This document shows positions 48,461 to 57,440 of a DNA stretch of 64,000 nucleotides, piece by piece. The stretch is taken from assembly GCF_001647715.1 (NCBI RefSeq), contig NZ_CP015600.1:6262001-6326000 (forward strand), in the 5' to 3' direction. The notes below the pieces were generated by a model. The model did no database searches, had not been told where the DNA came from, and worked only from the letters and a program-made list of their open reading frames with translations. The translations under genes were made by a program, and so were the position numbers. The first letter of the stretch is position 1; every line of letters starts with the position of its first letter. The stretch comes from Pseudomonas antarctica. Its GTDB lineage: Bacteria; Pseudomonadota; Gammaproteobacteria; Pseudomonadales; Pseudomonadaceae.

Positions 48461-48967
48461 GTGGCGAAGCAAAGTTCTCAGAAATTCATCGCGCGCAACC
48501 GTGCGCCTCGAGTGCAGATCGAGTACGACGTCGAGCTTTACGGCGCCGAGAAAAAGGTCCAGCTGCCCTTCGTGATGGGCGTGATGGCCGACCTCGCCGG
48601 CAAGCCTGCCAAACCGCTCGCACCTGTGGCCGACCGCAAGTTCCTTGAAGTGGACGTCGATAACTTCGACTCGCGCCTCAAGGCCATGCAGCCGCGCGTG
48701 GCGTTCCATGTACCGAACGAGTTGACCGGCGAAGGCAACCTGAGCCTGGACATCACCTTCGAAAGCATGGACGACTTCAGCCCGGCCGCCGTGGCGCGCA
48801 AGGTCGACTCGCTCAAACAGCTGCTCGAAGCCCGCACCCAGCTCGCCAACCTGCTGACCTACATGGACGGCAAGACCGGCGCTGAAGAAATCATCATGAA
48901 AGCGATCAAGGACCCGGCATTGCTGCAGGCCCTTGCAAGCGCGCCTAAGCCGGCAGGGGACCAGTAA
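48461..48967 (+). CDS. tssB: T6SS contractile sheath small subunit TssB
   Basis: The 168-residue VipA-type sheath protein begins AKQSSQKFIARNRAPRVQIEYDVE and has the FVMGVMADLAGKPA and LEVDVDNFDSRLKAMQPRVAF blocks. It starts at a GTG with GGAG upstream and pairs with TssC to build the contractile sheath. tssC starts 2 bases later. Confidence 0.97.
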   Translation: MAKQSSQKFIARNRAPRVQIEYDVELYGAEKKVQLPFVMGVMADLAGKPAKPLAPVADRKFLEVDVDNFDSRLKAMQPRVAFHVPNELTGEGNLSLDITFESMDDFSPAAVARKVDSLKQLLEARTQLANLLTYMDGKTGAEEIIMKAIKDPALLQALASAPKPAGDQ

Positions 48968-48969
48968 TC

Positions 48970-50466
48970 ATGACCGAGAATACCGTCCGCGAAGGCTCCC
49001 AGATCCTGGGCGCTACCGAAGAAGCCAGCGAGTTCGCGAACCTGCTGCTGCAAGAATTCAAACCCAAGACCGAACGTGCCCGCGAAGCCGTGGAAACCGC
49101 CGTGCGCACCCTGGCCGAACAGGCTCTGGCGCAGACGGACCTGGTGTCCAATGACGCGATCAAGTCGATTGAATCGATCATCGCCGCCATCGACGCCAAG
49201 CTGACCGCCCAGGTTAACCAGATCATCCATCACCAGGATTTCCAGCAACTGGAAAGCGCCTGGCGTGGCCTGCACTACCTGGTCAACAACACCGAGAGCG
49301 ATGAGCAGCTGAAGATCCGCGTGCTCAACATCTCCAAGCCGGACCTGCACAAGACCCTGAAGAAATTCAAGGGCACTGCGTGGGACCAGAGCCCAATCTT
49401 CAAGAAGATGTACGAAGAAGAATACGGCCAGTTCGGCGGCGAACCCTACGGTTGCCTGGTGGGCGACTACTACTTCGACCAGTCGCCACCCGACGTGGAG
49501 CTGCTGGGCGAGCTGTCGAAAGTCTGCGCCGCCATGCACGCCCCATTCATCGCTGCGGCTTCGCCGACCGTGATGGGCATGGGCTCCTGGCAGGAACTGT
49601 CGAACCCGCGCGACCTGACCAAAATCTTCACCACCCCGGAATACGCCGGCTGGCGCTCGCTGCGTGAATCGGAAGACTCGCGCTACATCGGCCTGACCAT
49701 GCCGCGCTTCCTGGCACGCCTGCCGTATGGCGCCAAGACCGACCCGGTGGAAGCCTTCGCCTTCGAAGAAAACACCGACGGTGCGGACAGCTCCAAGTAC
49801 ACCTGGGCCAACGCCGCGTACGCGATGGCGGTGAACATCAACCGTTCGTTCAAACACTACGGCTGGTGCTCGCGCATCCGTGGCGTGGAGTCCGGCGGTG
49901 AAGTGGAAAACCTGCCTGCTCACACGTTCCCGACCGATGACGGCGGCGTGGACATGAAGTGCCCGACCGAAATCGCCATCAGCGACCGCCGCGAAGCGGA
50001 ACTGGCGAAGAACGGCTTCATGCCGCTGCTGCACAAGAAAAACACCGACTTCGCTGCCTTCATCGGCGCCCAGTCGTTGCAGAAACCGGCCGAATACGAT
50101 GACCCGGACGCCACCGCCAACGCCAACCTGGCCGCGCGCCTGCCGTACCTGTTCGCCACCTGCCGTTTCGCTCACTACTTGAAGTGCATCGTGCGCGACA
50201 AGATCGGTTCCTTCAAAGAGAAGGACGAGATGCAGCGCTGGTTGCAGGACTGGATCCTCAACTACGTCGACGGCGACCCGGCGCACTCCACCGAAACCAC
50301 CAAGGCCCAGCACCCGTTGGCAGCTGCCGAAGTGATCGTGGAAGACGTCGAAGGCAACCCGGGTTACTACAACTCGAAGTTCTACCTGCGCCCGCACTAT
50401 CAGCTTGAAGGGCTGACCGTGTCGCTGCGCCTGGTATCGAAACTGCCTTCGGCGAAAAGCGCATAA
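48970..50466 (+). CDS. tssC: T6SS contractile sheath large subunit TssC
   Basis: The 498-residue VipB-type protein carries the conserved SAWRGLHYLVNNTESDEQLKIRVLN, GEPYGCLVGDYYFDQSPPDVELL, RLPYGAKTDPVEAFAFEE and C-terminal YYNSKFYLRPHYQLEGL regions. TssB-TssC heterodimers form the sheath that drives the Hcp tube out. A REP doublet directly follows the stop codon. Confidence 0.97.
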   Translation: MTENTVREGSQILGATEEASEFANLLLQEFKPKTERAREAVETAVRTLAEQALAQTDLVSNDAIKSIESIIAAIDAKLTAQVNQIIHHQDFQQLESAWRGLHYLVNNTESDEQLKIRVLNISKPDLHKTLKKFKGTAWDQSPIFKKMYEEEYGQFGGEPYGCLVGDYYFDQSPPDVELLGELSKVCAAMHAPFIAAASPTVMGMGSWQELSNPRDLTKIFTTPEYAGWRSLRESEDSRYIGLTMPRFLARLPYGAKTDPVEAFAFEENTDGADSSKYTWANAAYAMAVNINRSFKHYGWCSRIRGVESGGEVENLPAHTFPTDDGGVDMKCPTEIAISDRREAELAKNGFMPLLHKKNTDFAAFIGAQSLQKPAEYDDPDATANANLAARLPYLFATCRFAHYLKCIVRDKIGSFKEKDEMQRWLQDWILNYVDGDPAHSTETTKAQHPLAAAEVIVEDVEGNPGYYNSKFYLRPHYQLEGLTVSLRLVSKLPSAKSA

Positions 50467-50487
50467 GTAAAAGCGAACTCGCTCTAC

Positions 50488-50575
50488 TGTGGGAGCCGGG
50501 CTTGCCCGCGATTCAGGCGACGCGGTCTGTCAGTCAGACCGCGTTGATGCGATCGCAGGCAAGCCTGCTCCCACA
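50488..50575. repeat. REP doublet between tssC and hcp
   Basis: The arm TGTGGGAGCCGGGCTTGCCC at 50488 and its complementary arm ending at 50575 surround a perfect inner stem (ACGCGGTCTG / CAGACCGCGT). It lies inside the T6SS operon, 22 bases after tssC and 63 before hcp. Confidence 0.88.
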
Positions 50576-50637
50576 GAAAAGCACTGCCCCATTGGCGGTA
50601 ACCAAATCGAGTGGCGCACGCCACACAGGGAGAAAAC

Positions 50638-51126
50638 ATGGCTGTTGATATTTTCATCAAGATCGGCGACATCAAGGGCGAGTCCATGGACAAGGCCCAC
50701 AAGGACGAAATCGACGTGCTGAACTGGAGCTGGGGCATGGCCCAGTCCGGCAACATGCATGTTGGCGGTGGCGGCGGCGCAGGCAAGGTGAATATCCAGG
50801 ACCTGTCGCTGACCAAGTACGTCGACAAGGCGTCGCCGAACCTGATGATGCACTGCGCCAGCGGCAAGCACATCGACAAGGTCAAGCTGACCGTGCGCAA
50901 GGCCGGTGGTGAAAGCCAGGTCGAGTACATGGTGATCAACCTGGAAGAAGTGCTGGTCACTTCCCTGAGCACCGGCGGCTCGGGCACTGATGATCGCCTG
51001 ACCGAAAACGTCACCCTCAACTTCGCCCAAGTGATGGTCGACTACCAGCCGCAGAAAGCCGACGGCACCAAAGACGGCGGCGCGATCAAGTTTGGCTGGA
51101 ACATCCGTTCCAACACCAAACGCTGA
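50638..51126 (+). CDS. hcp: T6SS inner tube protein Hcp
   Basis: The 162-residue protein forms hexameric rings that stack into the expelled tube and chaperone small effectors. It starts AVDIFIKIGDIKGESMDKAH and contains DVLNWSWGMAQSGNMHVGGGGGAGK and the LTENVTLNFAQVMVDYQPQ tail, typical of H1-type Hcp. The ATG at 50638 has AGGGAG seven bases upstream. Confidence 0.97.
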   Translation: MAVDIFIKIGDIKGESMDKAHKDEIDVLNWSWGMAQSGNMHVGGGGGAGKVNIQDLSLTKYVDKASPNLMMHCASGKHIDKVKLTVRKAGGESQVEYMVINLEEVLVTSLSTGGSGTDDRLTENVTLNFAQVMVDYQPQKADGTKDGGAIKFGWNIRSNTKR

Positions 51127-51216
51127 TAGCCCTGGAGGCCGTGGCCCTGCGCTACGGCCCCTGGCACCTGCCCCGCTGCAAATACGTCCCTCTCACAACC
51201 CGTCCGTGGAGCTGCT
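51127..51216. other. hcp-tssE gap without tagJ
   Basis: Only 90 bases separate hcp from tssE. In the P. aeruginosa H1 cluster the tagJ gene occupies this place. I see no remnant coding sequence here. Confidence 0.7.
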
Positions 51217-51735
51217 TTGGTGGTAACTGAAATCGCTTCCCGCGACCGTCTGCAGCCGTCCTTGCTGGACCGGCTGACCGACGACGACCCAACCAATCCC
51301 AAGGAAAGCGCCGACAAACGCGTGCTGTCCCTGACCCAATTGAAAGCCTCGGTTCTGCGCGACCTGGCGTGGCTGCTCAACACCACGTCGTTGCTGGATG
51401 CCGATGCCACGCTGCACACCCCGGCCGGTACGTCGGTGGTCAATTACGGCCTGCCGGCACTGGCGGGCAACAGCGTTTCCAGCGTCGACATTAAAGCCCT
51501 GGAAGCCCTGATCTACCAGGCAATCGCCACCTTTGAGCCACGTATTCTGCGCCACACCCTGCGCGTCAAAGCCCGCGTCGGCCATGGCGAGATGAACCAC
51601 AACGCCCTGAGTTTCGAGATCGAAGGCGACCTGTGGGCACAGCCGGTGCCGTTGCGCCTGTTGCTGCAAACCGACCTCGACCTGGAGTCCGGCCATGTGC
51701 GCGTGGTGAATGCCGACCAACGGAGGCGCCCATGA
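51217..51735 (+). CDS. tssE: T6SS baseplate subunit TssE (gp25-like)
   Basis: The 172-residue protein has the gp25-like lysozyme-fold region ([17 protein letters not shown]...[17 protein letters not shown] and [18 protein letters not shown]). It is part of the baseplate wedge and initiates sheath polymerisation. The frame can start at a TTG (51217) or the GTG one codon later (51220); the GGAG at 51208-51211 favours the GTG. It overlaps tssF by 4 bases. Confidence 0.94.
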   Translation: MVVTEIASRDRLQPSLLDRLTDDDPTNPKESADKRVLSLTQLKASVLRDLAWLLNTTSLLDADATLHTPAGTSVVNYGLPALAGNSVSSVDIKALEALIYQAIATFEPRILRHTLRVKARVGHGEMNHNALSFEIEGDLWAQPVPLRLLLQTDLDLESGHVRVVNADQRRRP

Positions 51736-53591
51736 ACCCGCGCCTGCTGGAGCTGTACAACCAGGAACTGCACCACGTGCGCGAAAGCGCCGCCGAGTTC
51801 GCCAAGGAATACCCGAAGATCGCCAGTCGGCTGACCCTGTCCGGTATGGACTGCGCCGACCCGTACGTCGAACGCTTGCTCGAGGGTTTTGCCTACCTCA
51901 CGGCCCGCGTACAGCTCAAGCTCGACGCCGAGTACCCGACCTTCACCCATAACCTGCTGGAAATCGCCTACCCGCACTACCTGGCGCCGACGCCGTCGAT
52001 GACCGTGGTGCAATTGCAGACCGACCCCGACGAAGGCTCGCTGGCCAGCGGCTTCCCGCTGCCCCGCGACACGGTTTTGCGGGCCGCACTGGGCCGCGAA
52101 ACCCAGACCTGCTGCGAGTACCGCACCGCACACCCGGTGACGTTGTGGCCGTTGCAGGTCAGCGGCGCCGAGTACTTCGGCAACCCCGCCGCCGTACTCG
52201 GGCGCCTGGCTGCCAGCGAGCCGAAAGCCAAGGCCGGCTTGCGCCTGACCCTGCGCACCGGCGCCGAGTTGCCGTTCAACAGCCTCGACCTCGACAGCCT
52301 GCCGCTGTACCTCAGCGGCGCCGATGAGCAACCGTTTCGCCTCTACGAACAATTGCTCGGCAACGCCTGCGCGGTGTTTGCACGCAAGCCCGGCGGTGAC
52401 TGGGTTGAACGCCTGCCGCAAGACGCGCTGCGTTCACGGGGTTTTGACGATGCCGACGCGGCCATGCCGGTGGTGGCGCGCGCGTTTCAGGGCTACCGGT
52501 TGTTGCAGGAATATTTCGCCCTGCCCCATCGCTTCCTGTTCGTCGAGTTCGCCGAACTGGGCCGCGCAGTCAAACGCTGCGACGGCCAGGAGCTGGAACT
52601 GATCGTGTTGTTCGACCGCCACGAACCGAGCCTGGAAGGCAGTGTCGGCGCGGCGCAGTTCATGCCGTTCTGCACGCCGGCGATCAACCTGTTCCCGAAA
52701 CGCGTGGACCGTATCCATCTGTCTGAGCGCGTCAACGAACACCATGTAATCGCTGACCGCACCCGGCCGATGGATTTCGAGATTCACTCGCTGAGCGGCA
52801 TCACTGGGCACGGCACCGGGCCGGAGCAGCCGTTTCTGCCGTTCTACGCGGTGCGCGACCCATCGCGCTATGGTCGCGACAAAGCGTATTACACCGTACG
52901 CCGTGAACCACGCGTACTGTCCAGCGACCAACGCCGCAACGGCCCGCGCTCCACCTATGTGGGCAGCGAAACCTTCGTCAGCCTGGTCGACAGCCAGCAA
53001 GCGCCGTACCGCCACGACCTGCGCCAACTCGGCGTGACCGCACTGTGCACCAACCGCGATTTGCCGTTGTTCATGAGTACGGGTAACGGCAAGACCGACT
53101 TCACCTTGGCCGACAGCGCGCCTGTGTTGTCTGTGCGCTGTGTGGCCGGCCCAAGCCGCCCGCGCGCCAGCCATGCCCACGACGCCAAGGCCTGGCGCCT
53201 GATCAGCCAGTTGTCGCTCAATTACTTGTCGCTGAGCGAGCAAGGCCAGGGCGCCGGCGCCTTGCGCGAACTGCTGCGCCTGTACGGCGATAGCAATGAC
53301 GCTGCCCTGCAATTGCAGATCGAAGGCCTGCGCGAAGTCAGCAGCAAAGCCGTGACCCGGCGCTTGCCGATGCCTGGCCCGATCGTGTTTGGCCGCGGCT
53401 TGGAAATCACCCTGGAATTTGATGAAAACGCGTTTCGCGGCACCGGCGTGTTCCTGCTCGGTGCGGTGCTGGAACGCTTTCTGGCACGTTACGTGTCGAT
53501 CAACAGTTTTACCGAGACGGTGATCCGTACCACCGAACGCGGCGAGATCATGCGATGGAAAGCCAAGCCCGGGCGTCGTCCGACCCTGTGA
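51732..53591 (+). CDS. tssF: T6SS baseplate subunit TssF
   Basis: The 619-residue protein opens with the family hallmark [20 protein letters not shown] and continues with [31 protein letters not shown]. Together with TssG it forms the baseplate wedge core (gp6/gp7-like). The start at 51732 overlaps tssE by 4 bases; the end overlaps tssG by 37 bases. Confidence 0.97.
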   Translation: MNPRLLELYNQELHHVRESAAEFAKEYPKIASRLTLSGMDCADPYVERLLEGFAYLTARVQLKLDAEYPTFTHNLLEIAYPHYLAPTPSMTVVQLQTDPDEGSLASGFPLPRDTVLRAALGRETQTCCEYRTAHPVTLWPLQVSGAEYFGNPAAVLGRLAASEPKAKAGLRLTLRTGAELPFNSLDLDSLPLYLSGADEQPFRLYEQLLGNACAVFARKPGGDWVERLPQDALRSRGFDDADAAMPVVARAFQGYRLLQEYFALPHRFLFVEFAELGRAVKRCDGQELELIVLFDRHEPSLEGSVGAAQFMPFCTPAINLFPKRVDRIHLSERVNEHHVIADRTRPMDFEIHSLSGITGHGTGPEQPFLPFYAVRDPSRYGRDKAYYTVRREPRVLSSDQRRNGPRSTYVGSETFVSLVDSQQAPYRHDLRQLGVTALCTNRDLPLFMSTGNGKTDFTLADSAPVLSVRCVAGPSRPRASHAHDAKAWRLISQLSLNYLSLSEQGQGAGALRELLRLYGDSNDAALQLQIEGLREVSSKAVTRRLPMPGPIVFGRGLEITLEFDENAFRGTGVFLLGAVLERFLARYVSINSFTETVIRTTERGEIMRWKAKPGRRPTL

Positions 53592-54598
53592 ACACACTGG
53601 ATGCGATGCATCATGAGCCCTGGGAATACGATTTCTTCCAGGCGCTGCGGCGTATCGAGTGCGAGTCGCCAGAGCTGCCGCGCCTGGGCCATTCCCTGCG
53701 CCTGGCGGATGACCCATTGCGTCTGGGGCAGCAAGCCGATTGCACCTTCGCCCCGGCCACCTTGGCCTCGGTCGATCCCGGCGGCGACGGTAAGCCTGCG
53801 CGACTGGAACAGTTCTTCTTCGGCCTCGGCGGCCCCAACGGCCCGTTGCCGCTGCACATCACCGAGTACGTGCGCGAGCGTCAGCGCAACAACGCCGACA
53901 GCACCAGCAAACAGTTTTTGGATGTGTTCCACCATCGCCTGCTCAGCCTGTTTTACCGGGCCTGGGCCGAAGCGCGGCCGACGGTCAGCCACGACCGACC
54001 GGACGATGATTACTGGTCGGCACGCCTGGCAGCACTGAGCGGCCGAGGAATGCCGAGCCTGCTGAATCAGGGGCTGATTCCCGATACGGCGAAGCTGCAT
54101 TACAGCGGCCACTTGTCGGCACAGACCCGCTACCCGGACGGTTTGAAGGCGATCCTCAGCGAATACTTCGGCTTGCCGGTTGAGATTGAAGAATACGTCG
54201 GCCAGTGGCTGGAACTGCCCGAGCGCAGCCGCGTCAGTGTCAGCGCCAACCAACTGGGCGTGGACTTTTGCCTGGGCAGCCACGTGTGGGACCGCCAGCA
54301 TAAGTTCCGCATCCGCCTGGGCCCGCTCAAGCTGGATGACTACATGGGCATGCTGCCTGGCAGCCAGCCATTCAACGAGCTGGTGGCGTGGGTGGCCGAG
54401 TACCTGGGCCATGAATTGGACTGGGACTTGAACCTGGTTTTGCAACAACCTGAAGTCCCGAAGCTGCAGCTTAACGGCCAGTTCCGCCTGGGCTTCAACA
54501 CATGGCTCGGCTGCCCCGCGCACGACGCCAACGACCTAATCCTGGCCCGGCATTACGCCGATCACGCCACCACCTCAAGGAATCCAGAGCATGGGTGA
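53555..54598 (+). CDS. tssG: T6SS baseplate subunit TssG
   Basis: The 347-residue protein has the TssG start region PWEYDFFQALRRIECESPE and later LLSLFYRAWAEARPT, EIEEYVGQWLELPERSR and QLNGQFRLGFNTWLG. It bridges TssF and TssK in the wedge. The start at 53555 gives a 37-base overlap with tssF; a Met 17 codons further in would remove the overlap but shorten the usual N-terminus. It overlaps clpV by 8 bases. Confidence 0.96.
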   Translation: MESQARASSDPVNTLDAMHHEPWEYDFFQALRRIECESPELPRLGHSLRLADDPLRLGQQADCTFAPATLASVDPGGDGKPARLEQFFFGLGGPNGPLPLHITEYVRERQRNNADSTSKQFLDVFHHRLLSLFYRAWAEARPTVSHDRPDDDYWSARLAALSGRGMPSLLNQGLIPDTAKLHYSGHLSAQTRYPDGLKAILSEYFGLPVEIEEYVGQWLELPERSRVSVSANQLGVDFCLGSHVWDRQHKFRIRLGPLKLDDYMGMLPGSQPFNELVAWVAEYLGHELDWDLNLVLQQPEVPKLQLNGQFRLGFNTWLGCPAHDANDLILARHYADHATTSRNPEHG

Positions 54599-57254
54599 AA
54601 TCAGTCGCGCCGCACTGTTCGGCAAACTCAACAGCGTGGCCTACAAGGCCATCGAAGCCGCCACCGTGTTCTGCAAACTGCGGGGCAACCCGTACGTGGA
54701 ACTGGCTCACTGGTTTCACCAACTGCTGCAGTTGCAGGACTCGGATCTGCACCGCATTGTTCGCCAGTTCAACGTGGAGCCGGCGCGCCTGGCCCGCGAC
54801 CTGACCGAAGCCCTGGACCGCCTGCCGCGCGGCTCGACGTCAATCACTGACCTGTCGTCCCACGTGGAAGAAGCCGTGGAACGCGGCTGGGTTTACGGCA
54901 GCCTGTTGTTCGGCGAGAGCCAGGTGCGCACCGGTTACCTGGTGCTCGGTATTCTCAAGACGCCGAGCCTGCGCAATGCGCTGCTGGGCTTGTCTTCCGA
55001 GTTCAACAAGATCAAGGCCGACACCCTGAGCGAACGCTTTGACGAATACGTCGGCGACTCGCCGGAAAACGCCCTCAGTGCCAGCGACGGTTTTAACGCC
55101 GGTGCAGTCCCGGGCGAGGCCAGTGGGGCCATGGCGCCGAGCGCGATGGGCAAGCAGGAAGCGCTCAAGCGCTTTACCGTCGACCTGACCGAACAGGCCC
55201 GCAGCGGCAAGCTCGACCCGATCGTTGGGCGTGATGAAGAGATCCGCCAACTGGTGGACATCCTGATGCGTCGGCGCCAGAACAACCCGATCCTCACCGG
55301 TGAAGCCGGTGTGGGCAAAACTGCCGTGGTCGAAGGTTTCGCCCTGCGCATCGTCGCCGGTGACGTGCCGCCCGCACTCAAAGACGTGGAGCTGCGCAGC
55401 CTCGACGTGGGCCTGTTGCAAGCCGGCGCCAGCATGAAAGGCGAGTTCGAACAGCGCTTGCGCCAAGTCATCGAAGACGTGCAGGCCTCGCCCAAACCGA
55501 TCATCCTGTTTATCGACGAAGCCCACACCCTGGTGGGTGCCGGTGGCGCTGCCGGGACCGGTGACGCGGTCAACCTGCTCAAGCCCGCCCTCGCCCGTGG
55601 CACCTTGCGCACCGTAGCCGCCACGACCTGGGCCGAGTACAAAAAACACATCGAAAAAGACCCGGCGCTGACCCGCCGCTTCCAAGTGGTGCAAGTCGCC
55701 GAGCCGTCGGAAGACAAGGCGCTGCTGATGATGCGCGGCGTGGCCTCGACCATGGAAAAACACCATCAGGTGCAGATCCTCGATGAGGCCCTGGAAGCCT
55801 CGGTGAAGCTGTCGCACCGCTACATTCCCGCCCGCCAGTTACCGGATAAATCCGTGAGCCTGCTGGACACCGCCTGCGCCCGTGTTGCCATCAGCCTGCA
55901 CGCGGTGCCCGCCGAAGTGGACGACAGCCGCCGCCGTATCGAAGCGCTGGAAACCGAGCTGCAAATCATCGCCCGCGAGCATGCCATCGGCATCGTGATT
56001 GGCGCGCGCCAAAGCAACAGCGAAGCCTTGCTGAGCGCTGAACGTGAACGCCTCGCGACGTTGGAAAGCCGCTGGGCCGAAGAGAAAGCGCTGGTGGATG
56101 AGCTACTCGCCACTCGCGCGACGCTGCGTGAGAAAGTCGGTGAAGTCGACAGCGGCAACGATGCATTGCGCGCACAGCTGGTGGACCTGCAACAACGCCT
56201 CACCGCCCTGCAAGGCGAAACCCCGCTGATCCTGCCGACCGTGGATTACCAGGCTGTGGCCTCGGTGGTCGCCGACTGGACCGGCATTCCAGTGGGCCGC
56301 ATGGCGCGCAACGAACTGGAGACGGTGCTTAACCTCGACCAGCACCTGAAAAAACGCATCATCGGCCAGGACCACGCCCTGCAGATGATCGCCAAGCGCA
56401 TCCAGACCTCTCGCGCCGGTCTCGACAACCCGAGCAAGCCGATTGGCGTGTTCATGCTCGCCGGCACGTCCGGCGTGGGCAAGACCGAAACCGCCCTGGC
56501 CCTGGCCGAAGCCATGTACGGCGGTGAGCAGAACGTGATCACCATCAACATGAGCGAGTTCCAGGAAGCCCACACCGTGTCGACCCTCAAGGGCGCGCCA
56601 CCGGGCTATATCGGCTACGGCGAAGGCGGCGTGCTGACCGAAGCGGTACGGCGCAAACCCTACAGTGTGGTGCTGCTGGACGAGGTGGAAAAAGCCCACC
56701 CGGACGTGCATGAAATCTTCTTCCAGGTGTTCGACAAGGGCGTGATGGAAGACGGTGAAGGCCGCGTGATCGACTTCAAGAACACGCTGATCCTGCTGAC
56801 CACCAATGCCGGCACTGAACTGATCTCCCGCGTCTGCAAAGACCCGGCGAACATGCCCGAGCCGGAAGAGATCGCCAAGGCGTTGCGCCAGCCGTTGCTG
56901 GAGATTTTCCCGCCGGCACTGCTGGGCCGTTTGGTGACGATCCCTTACTACCCGCTGAGCGACGAGATGCTCAAGGCAATCACCCGCCTGCAACTCAACC
57001 GCATCAAAAAGCGCGTGGAGAATACGCACAAAGTTGCCTTCGACTACGACGACGCGGTGGTCGACTTGATCGTCTCGCGCTGCACCGAAACCGAAAGCGG
57101 CGGGCGCATGATCGACACCATCCTCACCAACAGCCTGTTGCCGGACATGAGCCGTGAATTCCTCACGCGCATGCTCGAAGGCAAGGCACTGGCGGGTGTG
57201 CGCATCAGCAGCCGGGACAATGAATTGCACTACGACTTCAACGACGCCGATTGA
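54591..57254 (+). CDS. clpV: T6SS sheath-recycling AAA+ ATPase ClpV (TssH)
   Basis: The 887-residue Hsp100 protein has an N-terminal sheath-binding domain (residues 1-160), a first AAA+ domain with Walker A GEAGVGKT (237-244), a coiled middle domain (about 400-520) and a second AAA+ domain with GTSGVGKT (625-632). It disassembles contracted TssBC sheaths. Residues such as GAPPGYIGYGEGGVLTEAV are the usual pore and sensor regions. Confidence 0.97.
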   Translation: MGEISRAALFGKLNSVAYKAIEAATVFCKLRGNPYVELAHWFHQLLQLQDSDLHRIVRQFNVEPARLARDLTEALDRLPRGSTSITDLSSHVEEAVERGWVYGSLLFGESQVRTGYLVLGILKTPSLRNALLGLSSEFNKIKADTLSERFDEYVGDSPENALSASDGFNAGAVPGEASGAMAPSAMGKQEALKRFTVDLTEQARSGKLDPIVGRDEEIRQLVDILMRRRQNNPILTGEAGVGKTAVVEGFALRIVAGDVPPALKDVELRSLDVGLLQAGASMKGEFEQRLRQVIEDVQASPKPIILFIDEAHTLVGAGGAAGTGDAVNLLKPALARGTLRTVAATTWAEYKKHIEKDPALTRRFQVVQVAEPSEDKALLMMRGVASTMEKHHQVQILDEALEASVKLSHRYIPARQLPDKSVSLLDTACARVAISLHAVPAEVDDSRRRIEALETELQIIAREHAIGIVIGARQSNSEALLSAERERLATLESRWAEEKALVDELLATRATLREKVGEVDSGNDALRAQLVDLQQRLTALQGETPLILPTVDYQAVASVVADWTGIPVGRMARNELETVLNLDQHLKKRIIGQDHALQMIAKRIQTSRAGLDNPSKPIGVFMLAGTSGVGKTETALALAEAMYGGEQNVITINMSEFQEAHTVSTLKGAPPGYIGYGEGGVLTEAVRRKPYSVVLLDEVEKAHPDVHEIFFQVFDKGVMEDGEGRVIDFKNTLILLTTNAGTELISRVCKDPANMPEPEEIAKALRQPLLEIFPPALLGRLVTIPYYPLSDEMLKAITRLQLNRIKKRVENTHKVAFDYDDAVVDLIVSRCTETESGGRMIDTILTNSLLPDMSREFLTRMLEGKALAGVRISSRDNELHYDFNDAD

Positions 57255-57274
57255 CCTGACGAAATGCGATCACA

Positions 57275-57397
57275 ACTGTGGGAGGGGGCTGTGTGGGAGC
57301 CGGGCTTGCCCGCGATAGCATCACCGAGGTGTGTCTGGCACACCTCGGTGATGCTATCGCAGGCAAGCCAGCTCCCACACAAGGCAGCGCCCACAGT
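57275..57397. repeat. nested REP elements between clpV and vgrG
   Basis: A typical doublet (TGTGGGAGCCGGGCTTGCCC from 57292, complementary arm to 57379) has an inner stem CATCACCGAGGTG / CACCTCGGTGATG. Outside it lies a second weaker inverted pair (ACTGTGGGAGGGGGC and GCGCCCACAGT), so the element is double-layered. Confidence 0.8.
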
Positions 57398-57440
57398 GGA
57401 TTCGGTTTCTTCAGGTATTAAGTCATTTACGGGTTAACCG

